DNA of 20,460 bases from assembly GCA_017470325.1 (NCBI GenBank), contig JAFUES010000071.1:1-20460 (forward strand). Reading direction: 5' to 3'. Position numbers and translations under genes: made by a program. Of this stretch, positions 14,837 through 20,460 are shown in pieces; position 1 is the stretch's first letter; each line of letters opens with the position of its first letter. The stretch is from Oscillospiraceae bacterium. Its GTDB lineage: Bacteria; Bacillota_A; Clostridia; Oscillospirales; Oscillospiraceae. A model generated the notes under the pieces. The model worked only from the letters and a program-made list of their open reading frames with translations. It did no database searches and was not told the DNA's origin.

Positions 14837-14884
14837 AAAAAGGAAGATGACCTGCACATGAAAATACAGATCATCTTCCTTTTT
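14837..14884 (+). terminator. Bidirectional terminator-like hairpin
   Basis: A 14-bp perfect stem, AAAAAGGAAGATGA (14837-14850) with TCATCTTCCTTTTT (14871-14884), has a 20-nt loop that can extend by CTG/CAG pairing. A-runs and T-runs on the two sides would allow termination in both directions. Confidence 0.75.
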
Positions 14885-14928
14885 GTTGCCAACCCTGCCA
14901 GCCAGATGCCCAAATCAGTTTGGCTTTC

Positions 14929-14970
14929 AAAACTGTCTTATGAACACCCGGCTAAAGGAAGTCCTTTTTT
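14929..14970 (-). repeat. Right copy of inverted repeat flanking the scar
   Basis: AAAACTGT (14929-14936), ACACCCG (14944-14950) and GGAAGTCCTTTTTT (14957-14970) are the reverse complements of the three blocks of the left copy at 13956-13997. The outer 14 bp are identical. Confidence 0.85.
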
Positions 14971-14999
14971 GATATCCATTTCTGTTCAATAAGCCCCGA

Positions 15000-15473
15000 T
15001 CACAGTCCGATGACCAGCAGGAACACGACCACCAACAGGACCGCCATGATCACGCTCCAGCGGAGCCATACGCCCCGGCGCTTCTCCGGGATCCGCCGCC
15101 AGGGGTGGAACCTGGGGAACCAGATGGGAAACGACGCCAGCGCCACAAGCGGAAGCAGCACGGAAAATTGGGACGCCATGTCGGTCTCCTCAGCGACCCA
15201 GAGTAGCACGCCGAAGCACAGCGCCCAGGCGAGGACTGCCAGATACCAGCCGACAAGCGTGGGCCCTCCCCGGCCTCTCCCCCGCGCTGGGGCGGAGACC
15301 CTGCCTTTTTTCGCCGCCGTCACCGGGATCTTCTCTTCCAGGACCGGGGCCGCTTCCGGCTCTGTGCTCTGCGGCCCGATGGGTTTGCCGCAATAGGGGC
15401 AGAAGGCCGTCTGATACTCTGTGCTCAGCTCCAACCGCTGTCCGCAATGGGGGCAAAACTGCAGTTCACTCAT
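15000..15473 (-). CDS. Zinc-ribbon membrane protein, function unknown
   Basis: A 157-residue protein with an N-terminal zinc ribbon (CPHC at 7-10 and CPYC at 25-28), then a flexible Pro/Ala/Glu segment and a very basic Arg/Gly stretch (KKGRVSAPARGRGRGG). Two to three hydrophobic helices follow (about 73-92, 102-119 and 137-156). The ribbon should face the cytoplasm by the positive-inside rule. The ATG at 15473 has AGGAGG 8 nt upstream. It lies 11 bp after the other zinc-ribbon gene, so the two are almost certainly co-transcribed. I recognise no enzymatic domain. Proteins of this plan are common in Clostridia and mostly uncharacterised. Confidence 0.8.
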   Translation of the reverse strand: MSELQFCPHCGQRLELSTEYQTAFCPYCGKPIGPQSTEPEAAPVLEEKIPVTAAKKGRVSAPARGRGRGGPTLVGWYLAVLAWALCFGVLLWVAEETDMASQFSVLLPLVALASFPIWFPRFHPWRRIPEKRRGVWLRWSVIMAVLLVVVFLLVIGL

Positions 15474-15484
15474 GATCGCCCCTC

Positions 15485-16930
15485 CTATTTCTGATGGATC
15501 TCGGTCCAGTCAAGCCGGTTGAGCAGCTCCTGATCCACGGCGGACCCGGAGACGCCATAGACGTCGCCGTAGTTGTTCTGATAGACATGGTCGGCTGCGA
15601 CGCTGACCTCCACCGGCGAGCCGTAAGTAGTCTGGTAGGTGTTCACCCCGCGGATCGCCTCCGAACGCGCCTCACTGATGCGGGAATCGGAAGCCATCTT
15701 CTGGTTCCAGGAATCCATGATCCCGGCGGAGATCTCCGCACTGTTCCTGGCGATCATCCGGGAAGTCTCCATGGCCCGCTGCTGAGCCAGCATCTGATTG
15801 TGCCTGGCCTGGGCGGCGATGCCGTTGGAGCGCTGGATGGTCTGCATCTGGATTTCCGCCTCCCGCTGGGCCCGGCGGCGCTGCAGCGCCGCGTCGGGGC
15901 GGAACGACACCACGAAACGCAGAAAGGCTTCCGTGGCTTCCCGCTCCCGCTCCGGCGGCGTGACGCAGGAGTAGATCCGGTTGTAGCCCCAGTGGATGAT
16001 GTCCGGCTTCTTGCCAAAGTCCCGGCTGTGGCCCAGGGGGATGCTGCCATCGATCTGCCCGGAGCCGCTGCTCTGCTTCATGCTCATCAAGCCGCCGATC
16101 AGTCCCAGGGTTCCGCCCATCATGGTCAGGGGGCTGATGGCATTGCGGCACTCGAAGCCCATGAACTCACAGCCCACAAGGACGACGATGTCCTTTCCGT
16201 TTTCCTTCCCCACAAAGCGCATCATGATCGGCTCGCAGGCCGCGTTGAGGATCTCGGTCTTCACATTGGAGACCAGCTGGTCCGAATCGATCACCTGCTG
16301 GATCATGGCGTTGAGCAGTGTCTGCCCGTTCTGCGCAAACCAGCCGGGCAGCGTGGCCCTGGCCGCCGGGACCAGCACGGCGTTTTCCGAGGGCTTGCCG
16401 TAGGCCTGCATCAGATCCTCCGGCTCCCGGAAAGCGGCCTCGTTGTCGGGGTTGATCCCGCCCAGGGCGGCCCCCTGCTTCATAAGGACGGACATGTACT
16501 CCTCCCAGAAGACCTTGGAGTCCGTCCGTATGGTGATGCCCAGGTCCTTGTTGTAGACCATGACGGCATCCCGCAGCGGGGAGAAATCGTTGAAGTCCTC
16601 CGGGAAAAGCTTCGCCGCATAGGAGAAGCCCTCCGGGACTGCGGCGGTGGCGATGGTCACGCCGCTGTCCATACATTGAAAGGTGACGGTACCGGCGGGC
16701 GCGGATGTGCTGCCGGCAGAGGTTGCCGGGGCTTCAGCCACATTGGGTGCGGCCAGTGTCTCGGCAGCCTTGTGTACGGCGGGCGCCGTGGGCTGCACCT
16801 CCTGCATCCGAGTAGTCGGAGCAGCTGCTGCCGGCTCCTCCGGGAGCGCGGGCAGGGCCGCCCCACACTTGGGGCAGAAGGCAAACCGAGGCTGCACCGG
16901 GGCGCCGCAGCGCGGACAAAACTTTGCCAT
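15485..16930 (-). CDS. Zinc-ribbon protein with a large uncharacterised domain
   Basis: A 481-residue protein with no signal peptide. The N-terminal zinc ribbon has CPRC (5-8) and CPKC (19-22). An Ala/Pro/Thr linker runs to about residue 80. A mixed alpha/beta region that I cannot assign spans about 82-350 (FQCMDSGVTIATAAVPEGFSY to FLRFVVSFRPD). A helical Gln/Arg/Ala-rich stretch follows (about 350-420), and a C-terminal segment ends YQNNYGDVYGVSGSAVDQELLNRLDWTEIHQK. Near the middle, LTMMGGTLGLIGGLMSM is hydrophobic and could touch the membrane. The ATG at 16930 has a strong AAAGGAGG upstream. The membrane zinc-ribbon gene follows after 11 bp. The aldolase gene lies 42 bp upstream on the same strand, so the three may form one transcript. 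Function is unknown. Confidence 0.8.
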   Translation of the reverse strand: MAKFCPRCGAPVQPRFAFCPKCGAALPALPEEPAAAAPTTRMQEVQPTAPAVHKAAETLAAPNVAEAPATSAGSTSAPAGTVTFQCMDSGVTIATAAVPEGFSYAAKLFPEDFNDFSPLRDAVMVYNKDLGITIRTDSKVFWEEYMSVLMKQGAALGGINPDNEAAFREPEDLMQAYGKPSENAVLVPAARATLPGWFAQNGQTLLNAMIQQVIDSDQLVSNVKTEILNAACEPIMMRFVGKENGKDIVVLVGCEFMGFECRNAISPLTMMGGTLGLIGGLMSMKQSSGSGQIDGSIPLGHSRDFGKKPDIIHWGYNRIYSCVTPPEREREATEAFLRFVVSFRPDAALQRRRAQREAEIQMQTIQRSNGIAAQARHNQMLAQQRAMETSRMIARNSAEISAGIMDSWNQKMASDSRISEARSEAIRGVNTYQTTYGSPVEVSVAADHVYQNNYGDVYGVSGSAVDQELLNRLDWTEIHQK

Positions 16931-16972
16931 CGTATCTCCCTCCTTTGGTCGATTTCTTTCTGACAGTCCTAT

Positions 16973-17818
16973 TCAGACTTTTCCTTCCGAGCCGAAGAGA
17001 CGGATCTTCTCCGCCGCCACCACTTTCATGGCGGCGATCTCATAGGGGATCAGGCCCAGCATGGTCCCGGCTCCGGCGCGAAGTCCCTCCTCGATCCCAA
17101 GCCTTCCCGCTCTGTCCAGGTCGGTGAAGATGTTCACCTTGCATATCCCCTCGCTGACCGCCCGGCGAAAATCGCCGTCGGCCAGACCACTGCCGCCGTG
17201 GAGCACCAGGGGCAGCCGTGTGAGCTCCGCGATCTTCCGGATCCGCTCAAAGTCCAGCTTGGGTGGGAATTTGTAATCTCCGTGGGCGTTGCCCACCGCC
17301 ACGGCCAGGGCGTCGATCCCGGTGCGGGCGGCAAAGTCCGCGGCCACGTCCGGATCGGTGTAGAAGTCGCTGGGATTGGACAGCTTCCCCGCGCCCTCAT
17401 TGTCGCCCACGTGGCCCAGCTCGCCCTCCACGGTGACGTCCTCGGCGTGGCAGATCCGCACCATCTCCGCCAGCTGTGCCACATTCTCCTCATAGGGGGC
17501 GGTGGAGCAGTCGTACATGATGGAGCGAAAGCCCAGCTTCAAGGCGGCCATGCAGGTCTCAAAATCCAGACCGTGGTCAAAGTGTACGCAGACCGGCACG
17601 CTGGCCTTCTCCGCCGCGGGGAGCATGATCTCCGCCGCTCGCTCCAGCGGCATGACGGGCAGCATGGTCTGGGTGATGCCCACCATGACTGGGGCGCGCA
17701 GCTCCTCCGCGGTCTCAATGACAGCGCGCACCATCTCCACATTGACGGTGTCGAAAAAGCCCACGCCGTATTTGCCCTCTTGCGCAGAGCGAAGCATCTC
17801 TTTCATATTGACAAGCAT
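16973..17818 (-). CDS. Class II fructose/tagatose-bisphosphate-type aldolase
   Basis: A 281-residue zinc-dependent class II aldolase. Enzymes of this family cleave ketose (bis)phosphates such as fructose-1,6- or tagatose-1,6-bisphosphate to DHAP and an aldehyde. Signature parts are HFDHG (79-83; catalytic Asp81 and zinc ligand His82), EGELGHVG (131-138), AVGNAHGDYK (His179), LHGGSG (His207) and KVNIFTD (227-233). The length suits the GatY/KbaY/FbaA-like short class II group. The exact sugar is not certain from sequence alone. The ATG at 17818 follows GGGAGG by 8 nt and directly abuts the TAA of the upstream small frame, which looks like a sugar-kinase tail. Kinase-aldolase pairing is usual for sugar-phosphate breakdown. 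Confidence 0.92.
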   Translation of the reverse strand: MLVNMKEMLRSAQEGKYGVGFFDTVNVEMVRAVIETAEELRAPVMVGITQTMLPVMPLERAAEIMLPAAEKASVPVCVHFDHGLDFETCMAALKLGFRSIMYDCSTAPYEENVAQLAEMVRICHAEDVTVEGELGHVGDNEGAGKLSNPSDFYTDPDVAADFAARTGIDALAVAVGNAHGDYKFPPKLDFERIRKIAELTRLPLVLHGGSGLADGDFRRAVSEGICKVNIFTDLDRAGRLGIEEGLRAGAGTMLGLIPYEIAAMKVVAAEKIRLFGSEGKV

Positions 17819-18067
17819 TTATGGTTCCTCCCGTTTCATGGTGGGCCATCCGGCCCGGATCCGTTCCATCAGTTCCTCCACCGGTCTGAGACCGCTGAGA
17901 GCATCGTAGGCGGTGACGCTGCAGGCGCCCTCCGCTGCGGCCAGGGTACGGATGGCCTCTGATTCTGACTCAACATCAGGAGCATAGTCTTTCTCAAAAT
18001 ACAGTATAGCACAGGAATTTGGGGATTCATAGTCCAAATCTTCAAATGCTTCCGCTCTGCCGGGCAT
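17819..18067 (-). pseudogene. Probable C-terminal remnant of a PfkB-family sugar kinase
   Basis: An 82-codon frame whose stop TAA directly touches the aldolase ATG. Residues about 36-72 (SEAIRTLAAAEGACSVTAYDALSGLRPVEELMERIR) resemble the last helices of PfkB/ribokinase-family kinases, in which an Ala-rich helix is followed by SVTxxGA and a Pro-x-x-Glu-Glu helix. The nucleotide- and sugar-binding parts are absent. The first 35 residues look unlike any kinase, the ATG at 18067 has no good ribosome site, and a promoter-like element lies inside the frame at 18003-18011. The frame may therefore be a decayed gene end, not a functional peptide. An alternative is a small unknown protein. Confidence 0.4.
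18003..18013 (-). promoter_or_regulatory. Possible extended -10 promoter for the aldolase/zinc-ribbon genes
   Basis: On the minus strand TGTGCTATACT provides TGnTATACT, an extended -10 element. The -35 region 17 bp upstream (TATGAA) is poor. If used, transcription would begin about 175 bp before the aldolase ATG, inside the small remnant frame. Confidence 0.4.
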
Positions 18068-18095
18068 TTACAATTGCGGCGCTTCCCGATATAAT
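18067..18095 (+). promoter_or_regulatory. Promoter of the esterase-like lipoprotein gene
   Basis: TTTACA (18067-18072), a 17-bp spacer and a perfect TATAAT (18090-18095) lie 35 bp upstream of the ATG at 18131. Confidence 0.85.
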
Positions 18096-18130
18096 AAAAA
18101 AGAATTATGTCGTTTAAGGAGGTGCCCGCT

Positions 18131-19381
18131 ATGCGCCCCAAGCTTTGGATCCTGTCCCTGCTGCTCCTGGCCCTGCTGCTGGGCGGCTGCGCCATGGGAC
18201 GTCCCGCGCCCACGCCGGAGCCCACGCCCTGTCCCCATCCCGGCTGGGATCACGGCGTCTGCATCGCGTGCGACACTGTCTGCGGTCATCCGAATTGGGA
18301 AAACGGGCTATGCACCGTCTGCGGCCTGCCCTGCGAGCACCCAAGCTGGGAAGATGGGATCTGCACCGTCTGCGGCCTGGCTTGCCGGCACCCTGACTGG
18401 AAGGATGGGGTCTGCACTGTCTGCGGGACCGTCTGTGAGCATCCGATCCACGATCCCAAGGCCCGCAAATGCACCGTCTGCGGGCAAACCGTGATCCACG
18501 AATTCATCGGCGGCGTCTGTGCCTGCGGGGCGGAGCCGGTCTTTTACGACTATGTGCTGCCGGACCGCTTCTACGAGGAGTGCGAGCATCCCGGCACCAT
18601 CGAGACCTGGGAATACCAGAACGCGGAGCCCGGCTGGGTGACATATACCCGGCGCCTGATGATCTACCTGCCCTACGGTTATGACCCGGAGGGACAGTAT
18701 GATCTGCTGATCCTGCTCCACGGTACCGGAGACGATGAGACCGCCTGGCTCACCTATCCCCATTATGTACCCGACCGGGAAGGGGTGCAGGTGCGCACCA
18801 TCTTCGACCGGATGATCGAGGAGGAGATCATCCGGCCGGTGATCATTGCCACGGTGTGCCTGTATGAGGACTTCGGTGATTATGTGGGTGATCCCACCGA
18901 AGCGCGGCTGGCCGCGGAGCTGCGGGATATCATCCTGCCCCATCTTGTGGATACCTATGCCACCTACGCCGCCGAGGCCACGCCGGAAGCGATCGAGGCC
19001 GCCCGGCAGCACTTCGCCCTGGGCGGGCTTTCCTGGGGCTCCTATTTCACCTATGTATCCGGCATGCGGCTGAACCTGCCCTACTTCGGCAACTTCATCT
19101 GCTTCAGCGGCGGCACCAACCCGGACTACATCCTTGGCGTGATCAACTCACCGGAGCTGATCGACTATCCCATCTATCTGTACTACTCCGCCGCCGGCAC
19201 CACGGACATGGCCCATGACACCGGGATCATCAATTTCCAGCAGCTCGTCCTCTACACCGACCGGCTGGTCGAGGGGCAAAACGCCTTCCTCCATGAGACG
19301 GAAGGCGGCCACACCTGGAACGTCTGGTCCACGGAGATCTTCAACGCCCTGCAGCTGGCTTTCCACGCGGAAAAAAATTAA
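18131..19381 (+). CDS. Esterase-like lipoprotein with five Cys/His repeats
   Basis: A 416-residue secreted lipoprotein. The signal peptide ends in the lipobox LGGC (Cys20), so the mature protein should be anchored on the outer face of the membrane. After a Pro-rich linker, residues 34-118 form tandem 17-residue repeats of the type CxHPxWxxGxCxxC (four regular, a fifth irregular), then a CAC. From about residue 140 an alpha/beta-hydrolase of the esterase D/CE1-like type follows. It has HGTG (197-200, likely oxyanion region), nucleophile Ser301 in GLSWG, a likely Asp359 and His394 in GGHTW. Acyl-ester removal from plant-wall or other polysaccharides is plausible but inferred. The ATG at 18131 is fixed by a perfect AAGGAGGTG (18116-18124) 6 nt upstream. 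An in-frame ATG at 18107 lies before that site and is rejected. No terminator separates it from the next gene. Confidence 0.88.
   Translation: MRPKLWILSLLLLALLLGGCAMGRPAPTPEPTPCPHPGWDHGVCIACDTVCGHPNWENGLCTVCGLPCEHPSWEDGICTVCGLACRHPDWKDGVCTVCGTVCEHPIHDPKARKCTVCGQTVIHEFIGGVCACGAEPVFYDYVLPDRFYEECEHPGTIETWEYQNAEPGWVTYTRRLMIYLPYGYDPEGQYDLLILLHGTGDDETAWLTYPHYVPDREGVQVRTIFDRMIEEEIIRPVIIATVCLYEDFGDYVGDPTEARLAAELRDIILPHLVDTYATYAAEATPEAIEAARQHFALGGLSWGSYFTYVSGMRLNLPYFGNFICFSGGTNPDYILGVINSPELIDYPIYLYYSAAGTTDMAHDTGIINFQQLVLYTDRLVEGQNAFLHETEGGHTWNVWSTEIFNALQLAFHAEKN
18230..18484 (+). repeat. 51-bp in-frame repeats encoding CxHPxWxxGxCxxC modules
   Basis: Four 17-codon units at 18230-18433 and a degenerate fifth to 18484 each encode Cys-x-His-Pro, Trp, Gly and a CxxC pair. 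Spacing of C1, H3, C11 and C14 within each unit is constant in the four regular copies. Three Cys and one His per unit could bind zinc, or the cysteines could pair as disulfides. Confidence 0.9.
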
Positions 19382-19390
19382 AAGAAAGTA

Positions 19391-19419
19391 GTGAAATTTG
19401 CGGAAACATATAGTATAAT
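19391..19419 (+). promoter_or_regulatory. Promoter of the DUF937 gene
   Basis: GTGAAA (19391-19396), a 17-bp spacer and a perfect TATAAT (19414-19419) lie just after the lipoprotein stop codon and 38 bp before the next ATG. Confidence 0.75.
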
Positions 19420-19457
19420 CAAGTCACACCCCTACAAAAATCTTTAGGAGGACTCAA

Positions 19458-20342
19458 ATGAATCTGCTTAGTGTACTTTTGAAAGTCATGCTGGCCGACG
19501 CTGCTGTCAGCGCCCTGTCCGGCAAGACCGGCCTTTCTTCCGGAGCCCTGAAAAAGCTCCTGCCCCTGGCCATCCCCCTGCTCCTGCGTTATATGACCAG
19601 CAACGCCTCCACTCAGAGCGGCGCTCTGTCCCTGCTGGGCGCTCTGACCCAGCACAGCACCGCCCGTTCCATGGACGAGATGTTTGCCGAAGCCGATGAG
19701 GAAGACGGCGGCAAGATCGTCAAGCACATCCTGGGCGACGACAGCTCCCGCGCTGTTCAGACTCTGGCGGCCGAGTCCGGCCTGAGCGCCGATGAAGTGA
19801 ATCGCGGTCTGGGCGCCCTGGCCCCGGCCCTGCTGGCCATGTTGGCCGCAGCCACCACTTCCGCCAGCCACCAGTCCACCGCACAGAGCGGCACCCTGGA
19901 TCTGACCGACCTGCTGACCATGTTCGGCGGCGCTTCCGCTCCCGCTTCCCAGCAGTCCATCGGCAGTAGCCTGCTTGGTTCCCTCCTGGGCGGCGCCAGC
20001 ACCCAGCAGCAGAGCAGCAGCATGGGTCTGCTGGACGCGCTCCTGGGCGTCACCCCCACGCAGCAGCAGACCACCAGCCAGCAGAGCCCCGGCCTGTTGG
20101 GTTCTCTCCTGGGCATCACCCCCACGCAGCCGGCGCAGACCGCTCCCCAGCAGAGCGGCGGCCTGCTCAGCTCTCTCTTCGGCGCTCCCGCTGCCCAGCA
20201 GCAGGTCGCGCAGCAGCAGAGCCCCAGCCTGTTGGGCTCCCTTCTGGGCGTCACTCCCACCCAGCAGACCGTACAGCAGAGCAGTGTCAACAACCTCAAC
20301 GGCAACAATCTGCTGAGCCTCCTGCTGGGCGCCATGCAGTAA
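19458..20342 (+). CDS. DUF937 family protein with Gln-rich repeat tail
   Basis: A 294-residue protein whose first 130 residues fit DUF937 (YidB-like): MNLLSVLLKVMLADAAVSALSGKTGL, LPLAIPLLLRYMTSNAST, GGKIVKHILGDD and a helical Ala/Leu end with DEVNRGLGALAPALLAMLA. The family is helical and its function is unknown. Residues about 168-280 are low-complexity repeats of GLLGSLLGVTPTQQ type separated by Gln/Ser-rich spacers, and the protein ends NNLLSLLLGAMQ. No signal peptide or clear membrane segment is seen. The repeats look like short amphipathic helices on flexible linkers, which suggests self-assembly or surface binding (inference). The ATG at 19458 has AGGAGG 6 nt upstream. It has its own promoter and terminator, so it is monocistronic. 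Confidence 0.85.
   Translation: MNLLSVLLKVMLADAAVSALSGKTGLSSGALKKLLPLAIPLLLRYMTSNASTQSGALSLLGALTQHSTARSMDEMFAEADEEDGGKIVKHILGDDSSRAVQTLAAESGLSADEVNRGLGALAPALLAMLAAATTSASHQSTAQSGTLDLTDLLTMFGGASAPASQQSIGSSLLGSLLGGASTQQQSSSMGLLDALLGVTPTQQQTTSQQSPGLLGSLLGITPTQPAQTAPQQSGGLLSSLFGAPAAQQQVAQQQSPSLLGSLLGVTPTQQTVQQSSVNNLNGNNLLSLLLGAMQ
19968..20294 (+). repeat. Degenerate repeats of a LLGSLLGVTPTQQ-type module
   Basis: Five related copies of an LLGSLLG- or LLDALLG-like segment are followed by TPTQ or Gln-rich spacers, at intervals of roughly 20-30 codons. The DNA copies (for example CTGGGCGTCACCCCCACGCA, and variants) are similar enough to suggest internal duplication. Confidence 0.75.
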
Positions 20343-20361
20343 GTCCATCCAGTGCAATACC

Positions 20362-20400
20362 AAAGCGGCTGCCGACCGGCAGCCGCTTTTTCCTTTTTTT
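20362..20400 (+). terminator. Intrinsic terminator of the DUF937 gene
   Basis: A perfect 12-bp GC-rich stem (AAAGCGGCTGCC with GGCAGCCGCTTT, loop GACC) is followed by TTTTT CC TTTTTTT. This is a textbook intrinsic terminator 20 bp after the stop. Confidence 0.92.
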
Positions 20401-20404
20401 GTTT

Positions 20405-20460
20405 GAGACATTTCGCTTTTTTGCCGGGTATTAATAGTGAAAAGCTTTTCAAGGAGAAAT
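20405..20460 (+). promoter_or_regulatory. Ribosome binding site and weak promoter of a gene beyond the window
   Basis: AAGGAG at 20451-20456 lies at the very end, so a plus-strand gene probably starts a few bases past 20460. GAGACA (20405-20410) and TATTAA (20429-20434), 18 bp apart, are a possible weak promoter. Confidence 0.45.

Larger units (their letters stand above)
14774..14999. other. Gene-free end of the scar
   Basis: No coding sequence is supported here. The stretch holds a 14-bp terminator-like hairpin (14837-14884) and the right inverted-repeat copy (14929-14970). The bases between are AT-richer than the surrounding genes. Confidence 0.6.

Overview
The window looks like a chromosomal segment of a gut-type Clostridia member, probably Oscillospirales/Oscillospiraceae. 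This is inferred from GC-rich coding sequence with strong GGAGG Shine-Dalgarno sites, anaerobe-style housekeeping genes, a VanW-family wall protein, a DUF937 protein, DUF4368-type serine recombinase debris and zinc-ribbon proteins. The species cannot be fixed from the sequence alone.

Bases 1-9905 hold a run of six genes, all on the minus strand. In transcription order they are htpG (Hsp90), hemW-type radical SAM protein, a VanW-family envelope protein, metG, a GtrII-like membrane glycosyltransferase and a CobW-type metal GTPase that runs off the left edge. The only strong promoter seen is in front of htpG. The genes lie 10-90 bp apart, and the hemW stop codon overlaps the ribosome binding site of the VanW gene, so at least part of the run is probably one transcript. 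The CobW protein carries a striking His/Cys-rich insert built from 35-residue tandem repeats.

Bases 9906-13675 hold a divergent plus-strand operon: hflK-like and hflC-like SPFH membrane proteins, then the large and small subunits of a split aconitase X. It starts from a near-consensus promoter in the intergenic space shared with htpG. It ends at a hairpin whose 3' arm overlaps the -35 box of the next unit, tRNA-Leu(UAA), which has its own terminator.

Bases 13828-14999 are a scar. Two inverted copies of a 14-bp motif, with further matching blocks inside them, bracket about 1 kb of less GC-rich debris. The debris contains the C-terminal end of a large serine recombinase, the C-terminal third of an alpha/beta hydrolase and the first 23 codons of a GNAT acetyltransferase. 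The outer 14-mers are complementary and each looks like half of a bidirectional terminator, so an element may have split that hairpin.

Bases 15000-18067 (minus strand) hold a class II aldolase preceded by what looks like the tail of a PfkB-type sugar kinase, then two consecutive proteins with N-terminal double-CxxC zinc ribbons, one soluble and one with membrane segments. Bases 18067-20400 (plus strand) hold an esterase-like lipoprotein with five Cys/His repeats and a DUF937 protein with a Gln-rich repeat tail. Each has its own promoter, and the second ends in a strong terminator. The last 60 bases hold a ribosome binding site for a gene just beyond the window.

The best leads for something unusual are the hflK-hflC-acnX operon, the Cys-repeat esterase, the paired zinc-ribbon proteins, the repeat-expanded CobW metal-binding insert and the split-terminator scar.
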